Of a stretch of 64,000 nucleotides of DNA, positions 1 to 7,340 are shown one piece after another (within the stretch, counting starts at the first letter, position 1; every line of letters starts with the position of its first letter). The stretch spans positions 62,001 through 126,000 of the forward strand of contig NZ_POYJ01000008.1 of the NCBI RefSeq assembly GCF_002895435.1, written 5' to 3'. This stretch comes from Aquimarina sediminis. GTDB lineage: Bacteria > Bacteroidota > Bacteroidia > Flavobacteriales > Flavobacteriaceae. Under the pieces are notes generated by a model. The model worked only from the letters and a program-made list of their open reading frames with translations. It had not been told where the DNA came from and made no database searches. Position numbers and translations under genes: made by a program.

Positions 1-15
1 TTTTTGGGTTTCCAT
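1..15 (-). CDS. Possible start of a gene running off the left edge
   Basis: On the minus strand an ATG at 15 opens a frame (M-E-T-Q-K) that runs off the window. It lies 33 bases downstream of the DUF1361 gene, as expected for a next gene in the same direction. Five codons cannot identify a product, and the ATG could be fortuitous. Confidence 0.25.
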
Positions 16-47
16 ATGTATAAAATTTTTATAGTATTCGTATTATT

Positions 48-704
48 TTAATTTTCGTTTTTTTTGATATGATAGTATTGGATCATTCTGTATGTAATGA
101 TTAAGAAAATGCCAAAACCAATAGTGAAACCCCATGTGTTGAGGTGTTGACTAGGAAATAGGATTCTTTTAGCAATGTCTGATAGAATACCAATTGGGTT
201 TTGTATGATATCCCAGCTATTCCATCTAAGGATTCTTCCAAGATAAATCCCGAAACCACAAAGCAGTAAAACTATGTAAATTATGATGTTAGTCATTTTT
301 GCAGAAAAGCGCTCTAATAGTAATGTTTGCATCATTCTTAAAGAAGCAAAACCGATGATCATCCCATTGATAGCAAAAGAGAGAATGAGTAAAACATCAA
401 ACCAAACAGACTGTAAAGTACTTAATTTGATATGCTGAAGATCAGTAAGGATATACGGGGAATTTGGTAAAAAAACTAACCAGGTGATAAAACCAATCCA
501 GAAGATAAAATGATTGGTTTTTCGTAGGCTTAGTATTAATACAATGGCATATGGTATGCATGCTAAAAACAAATTCCAGACTAAGAATAGATAAAAAGAA
601 GTGTCGGTTTTTATAATCCTTGTGCATAGTAATAGTAAACTAAAAGCTACCGCAGTAATAAACCCTTTGATAAAAGGTAGTTGTTTTTGTATGGTATTAA
701 TCAT
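48..704 (-). CDS. DUF1361 family membrane protein
   Basis: This 218-residue protein is almost entirely membrane-embedded, with about six hydrophobic segments. It carries the blocks LPNSPYILTDL (near residue 80) and GRILRWNSWD (near residue 155), which I recognise as typical of DUF1361, an uncharacterised family of bacterial inner-membrane proteins. Its start codon overlaps the stop of the preceding small membrane protein gene by four bases (ATGA), so the two are probably translationally coupled. No function is established for the family. Confidence 0.85.
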   Translation of the reverse strand: MINTIQKQLPFIKGFITAVAFSLLLLCTRIIKTDTSFYLFLVWNLFLACIPYAIVLILSLRKTNHFIFWIGFITWLVFLPNSPYILTDLQHIKLSTLQSVWFDVLLILSFAINGMIIGFASLRMMQTLLLERFSAKMTNIIIYIVLLLCGFGIYLGRILRWNSWDIIQNPIGILSDIAKRILFPSQHLNTWGFTIGFGIFLIITYRMIQYYHIKKNEN

Positions 705-1015
705 GAGAGTGTGTTTTGAAGTGTTTTGTTTAGGATTGTTATGATAAATGAAATTGTTACCAGAAAATTTGCACTTAGTAGTATCATAGAAGTGCGATTT
801 TCTTTATGATATTGGTAATGAATAAAGGAGTTGCCTATCAGCCCGATAAGCATAATCACATTTAGAACAGACATGATTAGAGTGTAAAAAAAGCTTATGT
901 CCAGAATTATTTGTGATTGGGATATGAGAAATGATATTATTAAAAACAAGCCGGTAATGAAGTTTATAACTGTCATAATCACAGTGTTTTTATGTATCGG
1001 TTGTATTGTTTTCAT
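701..1015 (-). CDS. Small three-helix membrane protein, unknown function
   Basis: This 104-residue protein has three predicted membrane segments (about residues 12-32, 38-62 and 80-98), the last two separated by a short polar stretch containing HYQYHKENR. I do not recognise a family. ATGA overlaps join it both to the upstream Coq4-like gene (1012-1015) and to the downstream DUF1361 gene (701-704). This three-gene chain strongly supports it as a real gene translated as part of an operon. A membrane partner role is possible, but nothing in the sequence says for what. Confidence 0.7.
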   Translation of the reverse strand: MKTIQPIHKNTVIMTVINFITGLFLIISFLISQSQIILDISFFYTLIMSVLNVIMLIGLIGNSFIHYQYHKENRTSMILLSANFLVTISFIITILNKTLQNTLS

Positions 1016-1473
1016 AATGATGAAATTAGAAATGTGGTTTTTAATGTTTGAACAGGTTGATGCAAAAGTTTTTTATAGTCTAATTGATGAAATGGGTAAG
1101 CGGCCTTTCCTTTTCTGTATGATTTTTTGAATAGCTTGATTTTATCTGGATAGAGTAGGGTGCCAAGAAAAATAACTGAGACTTGATATATGCTATGCTT
1201 ACCATTTCCTAATAGATAATATTGCATAGCAATCTCTTCTGAAACAGTTATACCTATATTGGTTAATACATGAAAAACATCATGATCCTCTAGTTTTGGT
1301 TGAGGACTAAAATTATTCCGTAATAAGAAGCATCCTAAGTGAAATCCTAAGGTTTCTTTAGGGTATTTCAAAAGTGTTTTTATTGAAATATCCCAGGGCG
1401 GATTTTTTTTAAACCACCTTTGGTATGGTTTTTTACTCCAGTTATATATCGTTTCTAAAATAAATGCTCTCAT
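1012..1473 (-). CDS. Coq4-like protein
   Basis: This 153-residue protein carries H64-D65-x-x-H68 followed by 11 residues and E80, the metal-binding HDxxHx11E signature of the Coq4 family. Coq4 is a ubiquinone-biosynthesis protein in mitochondria and some bacteria. Flavobacteria normally make menaquinone, so the role here is open and need not involve quinones. The frame stays open to a TTG at 1503, but that extension runs through a palindromic operator-like element, so I choose the ATG at 1473. It is coupled to the next gene by an ATGA overlap. Family assignment rests mainly on the metal motif and length. Confidence 0.6.
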   Translation of the reverse strand: MRAFILETIYNWSKKPYQRWFKKNPPWDISIKTLLKYPKETLGFHLGCFLLRNNFSPQPKLEDHDVFHVLTNIGITVSEEIAMQYYLLGNGKHSIYQVSVIFLGTLLYPDKIKLFKKSYRKGKAAYPFHQLDYKKLLHQPVQTLKTTFLISSL

Positions 1474-1489
1474 TTTAAATTTTAAAAGT

Positions 1490-1506
1490 ACTTTGAAATT
1501 CAAAGT
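1490..1506. promoter_or_regulatory. Palindromic operator-like element, copy A
   Basis: ACTTTGAAATTCAAAGT is an inverted repeat (ACTTTGAA/TTCAAAGT around one central base). It lies 16 bases upstream of the Coq4-like ATG. A nearly identical copy sits upstream of the 1920-2525 gene, and a shared TTAAAAGT block flanks both on the gene-proximal side. On the coding strand its edge also resembles a -7 box (TTACTTTG). The winged-helix regulator encoded between the two copies is the obvious candidate ligand (inference). Confidence 0.55.
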
Positions 1507-1526
1507 AAGTTGATAAAAAAATATAG

Positions 1527-1820
1527 CTACTGCTTTAATAACTTTTCAATAGCCTCTACATGCTTTTTAAAAGCTTCTCTTCCTTTTTTCGTAACACTAT
1601 ATCTTGTGTTTGGTTTTCTTCCAATAAATGATTTTTCGACCACTATATAGTCTTCTTTTTCTAAAGCCTTGGTATGGCTGGCTAGATTACCGTCTGTTGC
1701 ACCAAGAAGCTCTTTCAGCATTTTAAAATCTGCATATTCATTAACCATCAGTATTGACATAATCCCTAAGCGAATCCTGTGGTCAAAAGCTTTATTTATA
1801 TTGTTAATTATGCTGTGCAT
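1527..1820 (-). CDS. Small winged-helix transcriptional regulator (HTH_34/MarR-like)
   Basis: This 97-residue protein is essentially one winged-helix domain. An N-terminal helix (INNINKAFDHRIRLGIMSIL) is followed by a helix-turn-helix centred on FKMLKELLGATDGNLASHTKALE and a wing with GRKPNTRYSVTKKGREAF. This is the pattern of the short Bacteroidota regulators classed as HTH_34, which often neighbour a membrane protein gene, as here. It has no recognisable ligand domain. It probably controls its own neighbourhood through the palindromes at 1490-1506 and 2535-2551. Confidence 0.85.
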   Translation of the reverse strand: MHSIINNINKAFDHRIRLGIMSILMVNEYADFKMLKELLGATDGNLASHTKALEKEDYIVVEKSFIGRKPNTRYSVTKKGREAFKKHVEAIEKLLKQ

Positions 1821-1919
1821 TTTTTTTACTGAATTGATTTTATCAATATCTGGTTTGGGTTGAAACCCTAAATTTACCAGATTATTTTATAGTATATACG
1901 TTACAATATGTTTTATGTA

Positions 1920-2525
1920 TTATAAGTCATGTTTAAAATAGATTAAACTTCCGTATACTATATGCATCACTCCAAAGCCTAGCACCCAAAACCAAAATCC
2001 GAACCCTGGATATATGGCACAAACTAAACCTAATATAATTTCTATATACCCCAAGTATTTCACATTTCCTATAGTATACTTAGAGGCATTTACTAACGCA
2101 AGACCATAAAAAATGAGCATTAGGGAGCCTGTAAGACCATAGTGGTGGCTGGATATTTTTATAAGGATATAAATGCCACCGGTTACTAATGGAATCAAAA
2201 AGGCAGATAATAATCTTTTGGAAGCACTGTTCCATAGTGTCTCATTATTTGTTTTTGATTTTCTAATACTTAAAATAATAGCAGTAATGATACTTAGAGA
2301 GGCAACGCAAACTAGGTCTATAAGTATGTAGTTAAAAATTTTACCATCCAGAATTAGGTAGCTTCTACCACTAATACTAACGAGATAATAAGCTACTGCG
2401 GCGCCAATAAGTGCGTAAATACCAGCCATTATTCCTGATAACCCGCTAAGTGAGAAAAATCGTGACGATTTGTTCATCATATCCTTAATCTCTGTAATGT
2501 CTTTTAAGTATTCTTCTGTGCTCAT
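1920..2525 (-). CDS. Multi-pass membrane protein paired with the winged-helix regulator
   Basis: The 201-residue protein starts with a polar, charged segment (MSTEEYLKDITEIKDMM) followed by about six hydrophobic helices from residue 23 to the end. I do not recognise a named domain. Genes of this shape commonly sit beside short winged-helix regulators in Flavobacteriia (general knowledge, not checked). It is the first gene of a minus-strand series and has a palindromic operator-like element nine bases before its ATG. It could be a sensor or transport-related protein under that regulator's control. Confidence 0.65.
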   Translation of the reverse strand: MSTEEYLKDITEIKDMMNKSSRFFSLSGLSGIMAGIYALIGAAVAYYLVSISGRSYLILDGKIFNYILIDLVCVASLSIITAIILSIRKSKTNNETLWNSASKRLLSAFLIPLVTGGIYILIKISSHHYGLTGSLMLIFYGLALVNASKYTIGNVKYLGYIEIILGLVCAIYPGFGFWFWVLGFGVMHIVYGSLIYFKHDL

Positions 2526-2534
2526 GTTAAAAGT

Positions 2535-2551
2535 ACTTTGAAATACAAAGT
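2535..2551. promoter_or_regulatory. Palindromic operator-like element, copy B
   Basis: ACTTTGAAATACAAAGT matches copy A (1490-1506) at 16 of 17 positions and is preceded on the gene side by the same TTAAAAGT. It ends nine bases upstream of the ATG at 2525, where bound protein would block transcription or translation initiation. Confidence 0.55.
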
Positions 2552-2666
2552 AAAATCAAAATACTGAATTATGCAAATTTTATTTGGAGAAGGGCTTTGC
2601 AAAAGTATAATCTTAGTTTTTTAGAAGTTTATAATGTATGAATAAAACAGGAATATGAAGTTTATA

Positions 2667-3596
2667 CTACTTCCAACGAATTTTGATATAGTTGTCGATT
2701 TCTTTAACCTGTTTTGGGATATTGTTTTTGATCTCTACAAGTAAGTTTTCAATTAGCTTTTCTTTGGTGAAATTTTTATTTACCACAATACTTACTTCTC
2801 GAGTTGGTTTTGGTAAGGCAAAGGGTTTTATGTGTTTTTTTTCAAAACTTTCGGAGATTGATAATTGAGGAACCAAGGTGTACCCGAGACCCGCTTTAAC
2901 CATATTTTTAATGGTTTGTATTGATCCACTTTCAAACAAAAAAGCTTTGTTTTTATGTTTTTCGTCGTCCTTGCATATATTTAGTACTTGATTTCTAAAA
3001 CAATGCCCTTCTTCCAAAATCAAAAGGTCATCCGGAGTAAGGTCATCTTGTTTTATAATTTCTGAAGAGCTAAAAACATCTTTATCCTGGCAATATACCA
3101 TAAAAGGTTCTTGATATAGGTTTATTTCTCTAATCATTTTATCTTCAAGAGGTGTTGAGACAATACCTATATCCAAAGTTCCATTATGTAAAGCATCAAT
3201 AACGTGATCTGTTTGCATTTCCTTTATTACCAATTTGGTGTTTGGATTGTTTTTCAAAAAACTCTCTAAAAATAGAGGTAACAAGTAAGGGGCAATGGTT
3301 GGTATAATACCTAAGGTATACTGCCCTGTAAGAGTAGAGGTGTTACTATATGCAATTTCTTTAAACTCATCGGCTTCTCTGAGAAGACTTTTTGCTTTAG
3401 CAATTAAAATTTTCCCTATGGGAGTTGGCGTAAGTGGTATTGTGTTACGATCAAATATAGTGGTGCCAATCTCTTCTTCTAATTTTTTTACCTGAATGGT
3501 TAATGTAGGCTGAGTCACAAAACATTCTTCTGCAGCTTTTGTATAGTGTCTCTTATGATCTAGAGCTATAATATATCTTAATTGTTGAAGAGTCAT
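2667..3596 (-). CDS. oxyR: OxyR-type peroxide-sensing LysR regulator
   Basis: This 309-residue LysR-family regulator has an N-terminal helix-turn-helix (MTLQQLRYIIALDHKRHYTK, recognition helix around TQPTLTIQVKKLE) and a substrate-binding-like C-terminal domain. Cys199 and Cys208, in LEEGHCFRNQVLNIC, fall at exactly the numbers of the peroxide-sensing pair of Escherichia coli OxyR. I start at the ATG at 3596, because longer versions add a non-homologous leader. It is divergent from the catalase gene across 112 bp, the classic arrangement for direct activation of katA on H2O2 oxidation. Confidence 0.93.
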   Translation of the reverse strand: MTLQQLRYIIALDHKRHYTKAAEECFVTQPTLTIQVKKLEEEIGTTIFDRNTIPLTPTPIGKILIAKAKSLLREADEFKEIAYSNTSTLTGQYTLGIIPTIAPYLLPLFLESFLKNNPNTKLVIKEMQTDHVIDALHNGTLDIGIVSTPLEDKMIREINLYQEPFMVYCQDKDVFSSSEIIKQDDLTPDDLLILEEGHCFRNQVLNICKDDEKHKNKAFLFESGSIQTIKNMVKAGLGYTLVPQLSISESFEKKHIKPFALPKPTREVSIVVNKNFTKEKLIENLLVEIKNNIPKQVKEIDNYIKIRWK

Positions 3597-3708
3597 TTTT
3601 TTACATAGATTATTGATTTTATAAATATATTGATAAATATTATTAATTTGATTAATAATGGTAACTAAACTTACTTTGTATTTAAGTATTAACTTAAATA
3701 TTTCACAC
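3597..3708. promoter_or_regulatory. oxyR-katA divergent control region
   Basis: This 112-bp AT-rich region must hold both promoters. Towards katA there is a TTG at 3648-3650 and a TTACTTTG box at 3671-3678, close to the Bacteroidota -33/-7 pattern. Just downstream, 3679-3700 is a perfect inverted repeat (TATTTAAGT, ATTA, ACTTAAATA), possibly an operator or leader hairpin. Dyad-rich AT sequence between 3610 and 3660 could contain the OxyR site, but I cannot define it by eye. Confidence 0.5.
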
Positions 3709-5220
3709 ATGAAAAAAATAGTCTTAATTGTTATTATCTTAGGTTTGTGGCCCACTCTTTACGGTCAACAAATAATGACCACTAATGGAGGTGTTCCTGT
3801 AGGAGATAACCAAAATTCTAAAACCGTTGGAGAGTATGGTCCTGTACTATTAGAGGATATACATTTAATTGAGAAATTGGCAGCTTTTGATAGGGAACGA
3901 ATTCCTGAGCGTGTAGTTCATGCAAGAGGAGCAGGTGCTTTTGGGTATTTTGAAAGTACCAAAGATATGTCTTCATTTACAAAGGCATCTTTGTTTCAAG
4001 GAAACAATAAGCGAACAGACTTGGTTGTTCGTTTTTCTACAGTAATTCATGGCAAAGGCTCTCCCGAAACAGCAAGGGATCCTAGAGGGTTTGCTGTAAA
4101 ATTCTATACAGAACAAGGTAACTATGATATTGTAGGGAATAATCTTCCTATATTTTTTATTAGAGATGCGGTTAAGTTTCCTGATATGGTACACTCCTTA
4201 AAACCTTCTCCTGTAACAAATAAACAAGATCCTAATCGGTTTTTTGATTTTTTTGCTAATGTTCCAGAGGCAACACATATGATTACACGCTTGTATACCG
4301 ACTTAGGAATTCCAAAAGGATATCAATATATGAATGGAAGTAGTGTTCATGGTTTTAAGTGGCTAAATAGAAATGGAGAAGTAGTGTACGTAAAATATTC
4401 ATGGGTTAGTAAACAAGGGGAGAAAAACCTAGATCTAGAGCAAGCTGCAAAGCAACAAGCTATGGATTGGCAGCATGCTACAGTAGATCTTAGAGGAGAT
4501 ATTGATAAGAAAAAATATCCTCAATGGGATCTTTATGTTCAAATGATTAAGCCTGAAAATTTGCACAGTTTTGATTTTTGGCCTTTGGATGCTACCAAAG
4601 ACTGGCCAGCTGATAAAATTGAAAAAGTAAAAATTGGTACAATGACTCTAAATAGAAATCCGGTTAACTATTTTCAAGAAGTCGAATCTGTTGCGATGTC
4701 TCCCGGAAACCTGATTCCTGGAGTAGAAGCCTCAGAAGATAAACTCTTGCAAGGAAGATTATTTTCTTACTTTGATACACAACGACATAGATTAGGACCT
4801 AATAATCAACAAATAGCTGTAAATCAGCCAAAAAAACAAGTTGTTAATTATAATTCTGATAGTTACTCGAGTGCCGCTAATTCTAAGTTTCCTGATGCAG
4901 ATATTAATTATCAACCCAGCACTAAAGTATCTTTACAAGAAAACTCAGAATATAAACCATCAGAAACACCGGTAAGTAATGTTAAGATCATTCATAAAAA
5001 AATTACAAAAACGAATGATTTTGCACAACCTGGCAATTTCTATAGATCTTTATCTGAACAAGAAAAGGTTAATCTAATTAAAAATTTGACAGGAGATTTA
5101 GGGCAAGTAACAAATAAACGTATTCAGAAAATTATGATTACATATTTCTATAAGTCTGATAGAGATTATGGGATGCGAGTAGCAAAAGCCCTTGGGTTCA
5201 CCCAAAAAGATTTTATGTAA
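3709..5220 (+). CDS. katA: Exported monofunctional haem catalase
   Basis: This 503-residue catalase breaks down H2O2. Visible landmarks are the distal His71 (RVVHARGAGAFG), the GNN active-site asparagine at 144-145 (GNNLPIFFIRD), and the haem-ligand Tyr354 in RLFSYFDTQRHRLG. The protein begins with a signal peptide (MKKIVLIVIILGLWPTLYGQ), so it should act in the periplasm, unlike most catalases. The ATG at 3709 is chosen because the signal peptide starts there; the open frame extends to 3658 without a plausible signal. It is divergent from oxyR and followed by an ankyrin-protein gene. Confidence 0.95.
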   Translation: MKKIVLIVIILGLWPTLYGQQIMTTNGGVPVGDNQNSKTVGEYGPVLLEDIHLIEKLAAFDRERIPERVVHARGAGAFGYFESTKDMSSFTKASLFQGNNKRTDLVVRFSTVIHGKGSPETARDPRGFAVKFYTEQGNYDIVGNNLPIFFIRDAVKFPDMVHSLKPSPVTNKQDPNRFFDFFANVPEATHMITRLYTDLGIPKGYQYMNGSSVHGFKWLNRNGEVVYVKYSWVSKQGEKNLDLEQAAKQQAMDWQHATVDLRGDIDKKKYPQWDLYVQMIKPENLHSFDFWPLDATKDWPADKIEKVKIGTMTLNRNPVNYFQEVESVAMSPGNLIPGVEASEDKLLQGRLFSYFDTQRHRLGPNNQQIAVNQPKKQVVNYNSDSYSSAANSKFPDADINYQPSTKVSLQENSEYKPSETPVSNVKIIHKKITKTNDFAQPGNFYRSLSEQEKVNLIKNLTGDLGQVTNKRIQKIMITYFYKSDRDYGMRVAKALGFTQKDFM

Positions 5221-5336
5221 ACGCGAACAATGCAGTACCAGTTACAATATAATTCTATTAGAGTAAAGACAATTATAGACCAAAAGATATTGTAGCTGGT
5301 ATAGTATTGGCATAATGTTATACCAAAAAAAGAACT

Positions 5337-5855
5337 ATGAAAAAGATACTGGTCGTATTTTGTTTTTTGATGCTTTGTGAAGTATTAGAAGCACAAAATC
5401 ATATATTTAATTATAGTAGAGAAGGGAATGTAACTGCAATTGCAGAATTATTAAAACTAAAAAAAGCTAATGTTGATACTACGGATCACAAAGGGTATAG
5501 TCCTTTGGTTTTGGCAGTGTATAATGGGCACATGGATGTCGTTAGTCTTTTGATCTCTCATAATGCAAATACAGATACACAAGATAAATCTGGTAATACT
5601 GCTCTTATGGGGGCTTGCTTTAAAGGGGATTTGAAGATGGTGCGTATGCTGGTCGAAGCAGGAGCAAATATTGATATTAGAAATTATAATGGAGCAACTG
5701 CTCTTATTTATGCATCTACATTTGGACATGGTGATATAGTAGAAAAATTGTTGAAACAAGGAGCTGATCTATCGATAAAGGATGACCGGGGAAATACAGC
5801 ATTGGATCACGCACGTATGCAAGGAAATAGAGAGTTGCTAGAGATACTACGATAG
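5337..5855 (+). CDS. Periplasmic ankyrin-repeat protein (AnkB-like)
   Basis: The 172-residue protein has a signal peptide (cleavage after EVLEAQ) and about five ankyrin repeats, for example GNTALMGACFKGDLKMVRML and GATALIYASTFGHGDIVEKL. It lies 116 bp downstream of an exported catalase. Catalase-ankyrin gene pairs are known elsewhere: in Pseudomonas aeruginosa ankB is next to katB and is needed for full catalase activity. The same partnership in the periplasm is the best guess here, perhaps in haem loading or stability of the enzyme. Confidence 0.85.
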   Translation: MKKILVVFCFLMLCEVLEAQNHIFNYSREGNVTAIAELLKLKKANVDTTDHKGYSPLVLAVYNGHMDVVSLLISHNANTDTQDKSGNTALMGACFKGDLKMVRMLVEAGANIDIRNYNGATALIYASTFGHGDIVEKLLKQGADLSIKDDRGNTALDHARMQGNRELLEILR

Positions 5856-6217
5856 TTTGGTAATTTAATATAAGATATTGGCAAGGTTACAACCAAGCGG
5901 ATTGACGCCTTTTTAATAAGATTCCTGAATGCAATAATGTTGTAGTAGCAACTCTAAGACATAGTGTTCCAGTAGCACAAAAGAGCAAGCAATTTTTGGA
6001 TGTAAATAGATTGTTACTCTGGGAGGGATTAAAATATTTCAAAAATACCTCCCAGAGTACTCTTTGCTTATAAAAAGAAAAGTTATGGTTCTCCTTTATT
6101 TTTTAGTCTTAATCGTTATTTTACCTTTAGAATCGGGACTGCATTTTCTTAGGCGATAGTTTTGCGTTTTCCAGTTATTGCTAATCGAAAAACTAGAATC
6201 GTTCTTTTCTAATAGGG
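5856..6217. other. Gene-free stretch with a 12-bp hairpin
   Basis: This 362-bp stretch separates the ankyrin gene from convergent kdsA. It contains a perfect 12-bp inverted repeat (arms 6015-6026 and 6048-6059, TACTCTGGGAGG, 21-base loop). The hairpin lacks a T run on either strand, so it is a weak terminator candidate. A minus-strand open frame (6096-6239) without a start codon overlaps the end of kdsA. I see nothing else. Confidence 0.4.
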
Positions 6218-7036
6218 CTATAAACCAATAATAGTCTGTCTAATTGCTACAAGATTGCTTAATAATTTCTCTAAATATTGAAGATCTAACATATTGGCAC
6301 CATCACTTTTGGCATTTGCAGGGTCAAAATGTGTTTCGATAAATAAACCATCGGCTCCAGTGGCAATACCAGCTCTTGCAATAGTTTCTATCATATCTGG
6401 TCTTCCTCCGGTTACACCACTAGATTGATTAGGTTGTTGTAATGAATGTGTTACATCAAGAACAGTAGTTGCGTATTGTCTCATAGTAGGAATTCCTCTA
6501 AAATCAACAATCATATCCTGATAGCCAAACATGGTTCCTCTATCTGTGATCATAGCATTGTTATTACCACTATCTTGCACTTTTTTTACAGCATGTTGCA
6601 TAGCTTCAGGACTCATGAATTGTCCTTTTTTAAGATTTACAGTTTTTCCAGTTTTTGCAGCAGCCACAACTAGATCTGTTTGCCGTACCAAAAAAGCCGG
6701 TATTTGCAAAATATCCACATACTCAGCAGCAAGTGCAGCATCTTCATTCTCATGAATATCAGTCACAGTAGGTATTTCAAAAGTTTCACCAACTTTGCGT
6801 AAGATTTTTAGAGCTTTCTCATTTCCTATTCCAGTAAAGCTATCGATACGACTACGATTAGCTTTTTTAAAAGACCCTTTAAAGACATACGGTATTTTAA
6901 GTTTTGAAGTAATGTCAACAACTTTTTCTGCTATACGTAATGCCATTTCTTCACCTTCGATAGCGCAAGGACCAGCCAGAAGAAAAAAATTACCAGAGTC
7001 AAGGTTTTTTAAGTTTTTGATTTCAGAAAGATTCAT
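6218..7036 (-). CDS. kdsA: 3-deoxy-8-phosphooctulonate synthase (KDO8P synthase)
   Basis: This 272-residue TIM-barrel enzyme condenses phosphoenolpyruvate with arabinose-5-phosphate to make Kdo-8-phosphate for lipopolysaccharide. Family blocks seen are LAGPCAIEGEE, KGSFKKANRSRIDSFTG, LKKGQFMSPEAM and DRGTMFGYQDMIVDFRGIP. Cys24 in GPCAIE is the position used for metal binding in the Aquifex-type enzyme, so this is predicted to be the metal-dependent class. It is divergent from typA across about 300 bp. No other Kdo genes are in the window. Confidence 0.95.
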   Translation of the reverse strand: MNLSEIKNLKNLDSGNFFLLAGPCAIEGEEMALRIAEKVVDITSKLKIPYVFKGSFKKANRSRIDSFTGIGNEKALKILRKVGETFEIPTVTDIHENEDAALAAEYVDILQIPAFLVRQTDLVVAAAKTGKTVNLKKGQFMSPEAMQHAVKKVQDSGNNNAMITDRGTMFGYQDMIVDFRGIPTMRQYATTVLDVTHSLQQPNQSSGVTGGRPDMIETIARAGIATGADGLFIETHFDPANAKSDGANMLDLQYLEKLLSNLVAIRQTIIGL

Positions 7037-7340
7037 ACTATTTTTTTTAAAACGTCAAAGATAGACGTTATTAAGATTTGAAAGAAGGAAATAGTAGTAA
7101 AAGTGAGTTAAATATGGAGAGAAGTATGATAGTACAATCTTTACCGATATCAAAAACTATATTTAGATTAATGTATATGATACAATCTCTAGATTTACAG
7201 AATTAAGCCTTGACAAGGTAGTAAAGCGCTTTTTCTTAGGGTTTTATTTAAGGGATTACAAAGCTTTTTTAATTATTAAATTTTCATATACAACATGTCG
7301 AAATATAATGTACCTTTGCAGCCTTAAAAATGAGGCGTTT
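7037..7340. promoter_or_regulatory. kdsA-typA divergent region
   Basis: This 304-bp intergenic region contains a clear -7 box TACCTTTG at 7311-7318, about 22 bases before the typA ATG. I cannot place a good -33 TTG at the usual distance. No structured RNA or small gene is evident. Confidence 0.5.

Noticed and set aside
1474-1503. Longer Coq4-like frame starting at TTG 1503
   Set aside because: The added ten codons run through the palindromic operator-like element; the ATG at 1473 is more plausible.
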